7,253 bases of DNA from an uncultured Elusimicrobia bacterium (GTDB taxonomy: Bacteria > Elusimicrobiota > Endomicrobiia > Endomicrobiales > Endomicrobiaceae), in assembly GCA_900321055.1 (NCBI GenBank), contig ONUQ01000060.1, positions 1 to 7,253 of the forward strand, read 5' to 3'. How positions within the stretch are numbered: the stretch's first letter is position 1; every line of letters starts with the position of its first letter. A program made the translations under genes and the position numbers. The notes beneath the pieces were generated by a model. It searched no databases, was not told the DNA's origin, and was given only the letters and a program-made list of their open reading frames with translations. Below, piece by piece: positions 6,305 through 7,253 of this stretch.

Positions 6305-7009
6305 ATGTTTAATACAGATAAAAAATATTTTATAAACAAACTTTTTAAAAATACCGACTTTATAAATAAAACTTTATCAAGAACGGAAAAAACAGAACTA
6401 AAAAAGCTTATAAAGCAAGGTATATTAAAATATCAAATTTACGGTGAACAAATACCGTCTTTAATAAACGAAAAATATAATTATCAGGTTATTATGTTTT
6501 TTGAAATAGAAATTGCAAATATAAAAAAATCTTATTTGATTAACGAACTTTTACAGAAAACTGTGCCTGCACCTTGTATTTTTAAATTTACGGATAACAA
6601 AAATATTTGTTACGGTTTTGCAGATAAAAGGTTAAGCCAAACAAATAATAACGAAATTGTTGTTGATGAAAATTATGTTTCAAATATTTTTACAACAAAT
6701 ACAACACAAAACAAATATTTAAATTATTTGAATATCAAAAATAAAACGAATAAAAGATGTTTTTATACGGAACTTTTAATAAAAACATTTGTAGCAGATA
6801 ATATGAAACTAATATCAAACTTGAATTTAGTGTTTGATAGCAAATTGTGGTATAGCGAAGAACAAAAACTAAAATTTTATTTTAAATTAAAAGAATTAAA
6901 AAAATTAAGTGATTTAATAATAACGGTAAACACGGCAAAAGAAAAAGTTGCAATAAACAATAAAATAAAAGATTTAATAACGGAACTAAAAACATTTTAT
7001 GCGGATTAG
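6305..7009 (+). CDS. DUF4391-like protein, partner of the SNF2 helicase (234 aa)
   Basis: The ATG lies 1 nt after the helicase TAA, so translation is almost surely coupled. Length (234 aa) and layout agree with DUF4391 proteins. A helical start (1-45) is followed by an alpha/beta core with EIEIANIKKSYLINELLQKTVPAP (67-90) and the strand CIFKF (91-95). Then comes YGFADKRLSQ (103-112) with the KR pair this family usually keeps. A charged C-terminal helix (about 186-231, including FKLKELKKLSDLI) is probably a coiled coil. DUF4391 genes typically follow a SNF2-type helicase and precede a site-specific DNA methyltransferase and a type III-like restriction helicase; that context supports the call. 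The molecular function of DUF4391 is not established. No methyltransferase follows within the 244 nt remaining. The assignment rests on pattern memory and synteny. Confidence 0.68.
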   Translation: MFNTDKKYFINKLFKNTDFINKTLSRTEKTELKKLIKQGILKYQIYGEQIPSLINEKYNYQVIMFFEIEIANIKKSYLINELLQKTVPAPCIFKFTDNKNICYGFADKRLSQTNNNEIVVDENYVSNIFTTNTTQNKYLNYLNIKNKTNKRCFYTELLIKTFVADNMKLISNLNLVFDSKLWYSEEQKLKFYFKLKELKKLSDLIITVNTAKEKVAINNKIKDLITELKTFYAD

Positions 7010-7022
7010 ATTTATTGTGACG

Positions 7023-7032
7023 GTCATTGCGA
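7023..7032 (+). repeat. partial GTCATTGCGA repeat unit
   Basis: GTCATTGCGA matches the first ten bases of the complete unit at 7048-7086 and then diverges, so it looks like a truncated copy. It begins 14 nt after the DUF4391 stop. Confidence 0.5.
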
Positions 7033-7047
7033 ATTTCTCCCTCTTCT

Positions 7048-7086
7048 GTCATTGCGAGGAGCGAGTATCGAGACGAAGCAATCCGG
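7048..7086 (+). repeat. REP-like unit GTCATTGCGAGGAGCG...GAAGCAATCCGG
   Basis: A 39-nt unit with ATTGC (7051-7055) facing GCAAT (7078-7082). It belongs to the widespread class of short intergenic palindromic repeats with GTCATTGCGAGGAGCG and GAAGCAATCC ends, and is much richer in G+C than its surroundings. It may help end or stabilise the helicase-unit transcript; no T-run follows. Confidence 0.7.
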
Positions 7087-7106
7087 TGTTGTTTGTTGTA
7101 TAGTTT

Positions 7107-7138
7107 GTCATTCCCGAGTGTTTTAATCGGGAATCTAT
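7107..7138 (+). repeat. palindromic repeat unit GTCATTCCCGA...TCGGGAATCTAT
   Basis: A perfect 8-bp stem, ATTCCCGA (7110-7117) with TCGGGAAT (7127-7134), and a 9-nt loop. It shares the GTCATTCC start and GGAATCTAT end with the next unit although the stem bases differ, so the stems have changed in both arms together. Confidence 0.7.
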
Positions 7139-7150
7139 GTTAAAAATTTT

Positions 7151-7179
7151 GTCATTCCGTGCTATAACACGGAATCTAT
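7151..7179 (+). repeat. palindromic repeat unit GTCATTCCGTG...CACGGAATCTAT
   Basis: A perfect 8-bp stem, ATTCCGTG (7154-7161) with CACGGAAT (7168-7175), and a 6-nt loop. It is the second member of the GTCATTCC...GGAATCTAT family in this window. Confidence 0.7.
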
Positions 7180-7253
7180 ATAAAATAAAAATTCCTTGTT
7201 TTTCTTTTTTGTCTTTAATAGGAAAAACAGATTTATTCTTTCATAGATTCCGC
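7171..7253. repeat. larger inverted arrangement ending in an inverted repeat unit cut by the window edge
   Basis: GGAATCTAT (7171-7179) faces ATAGATTCC (7243-7251), and TGTTTTTC (about 7197-7204) faces GAAAAACA (7222-7229). The bases between align imperfectly as well. ATAGATTCCGC at 7243-7253 is the start of a GGAATCTAT-type unit on the other strand. Two oppositely oriented units thus bracket an imperfect palindrome. Confidence 0.5.

Noticed and set aside
7048..7179. CRISPR array
   Set aside because: The units differ in sequence and length, are spaced irregularly, and are palindromic intergenic repeats rather than identical repeats with equal spacers; no cas genes are near.
7151..7179. Rho-independent terminator of the helicase unit
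   Set aside because: The hairpin is good but is followed by CTATATAAAATAAAA, not a T-run, and it begins more than 140 nt after the DUF4391 stop.

Overview
The window is very AT-rich (G+C in the high 20s percent by eye), densely coded, and every gene reads on the + strand. Ribosome-binding sites range from clear (GGGAG before the flavodoxin gene) to absent. The 3' end carries short palindromic intergenic repeats of the type that starts GTCATTGCGAGGAGCG or GTCATTCCCG. This suggests an AT-rich bacterium, probably Gram-negative and host-associated, since exported flavodoxin/cyclophilin-like pairs are common in gut genomes. An Elusimicrobiota/Endomicrobium-like host would fit, but the sequence does not settle the taxon.

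Region 1 (1-1322) is the end of a tightly spaced operon. It holds the C-terminus of an alpha/beta hydrolase, a small cyclophilin-like fold protein with an N-terminal signal segment, and a flavodoxin with a signal peptide. These look like accessory redox and hydrolase functions of the envelope or periplasm.

Region 2 (1323-1703) has no gene. It holds a roughly 164-bp imperfect palindrome with 21-nt terminal inverted repeats. The flanks of this palindrome, when joined, match an uninterrupted 26-nt stretch at 2885-2910 at 24 positions. The window therefore appears to contain both an occupied and an empty version of the same site, which marks the palindrome as a MITE-like insertion.

Region 3 (1704-2708) is an intact DUF1016/YhcG-type PDDEXK nuclease gene lying between the two copies of that 26-nt sequence.

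Region 4 (2709-3153) is a 445-bp non-coding stretch. It has a promoter-like AT block, an operator-like dyad, an orphan Shine-Dalgarno sequence followed by a hairpin with G-U pairs, and a roughly 245-nt sequence that folds by inspection into a branched structure. That structure is closed by an 18-bp terminal stem ending 11 nt before the next start codon. I do not recognise it as a known RNA family, and it is the most interesting element here.

Region 5 (3154-7009) is a two-gene unit with a 1-nt gap: a 1049-aa SNF2-type helicase with a degenerate phospholipase-D-like N-terminus, and a DUF4391-like protein. In other genomes these two families typically sit beside a site-specific DNA methyltransferase and a type III-like restriction helicase. 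Neither follows here; the DNA after the unit is repeats. Together with the upstream PDDEXK nuclease the area looks like a defence or restriction island, complete only in part within this window.

Region 6 (7010-7253) is a cluster of short palindromic repeats. The last unit is inverted and runs off the window.
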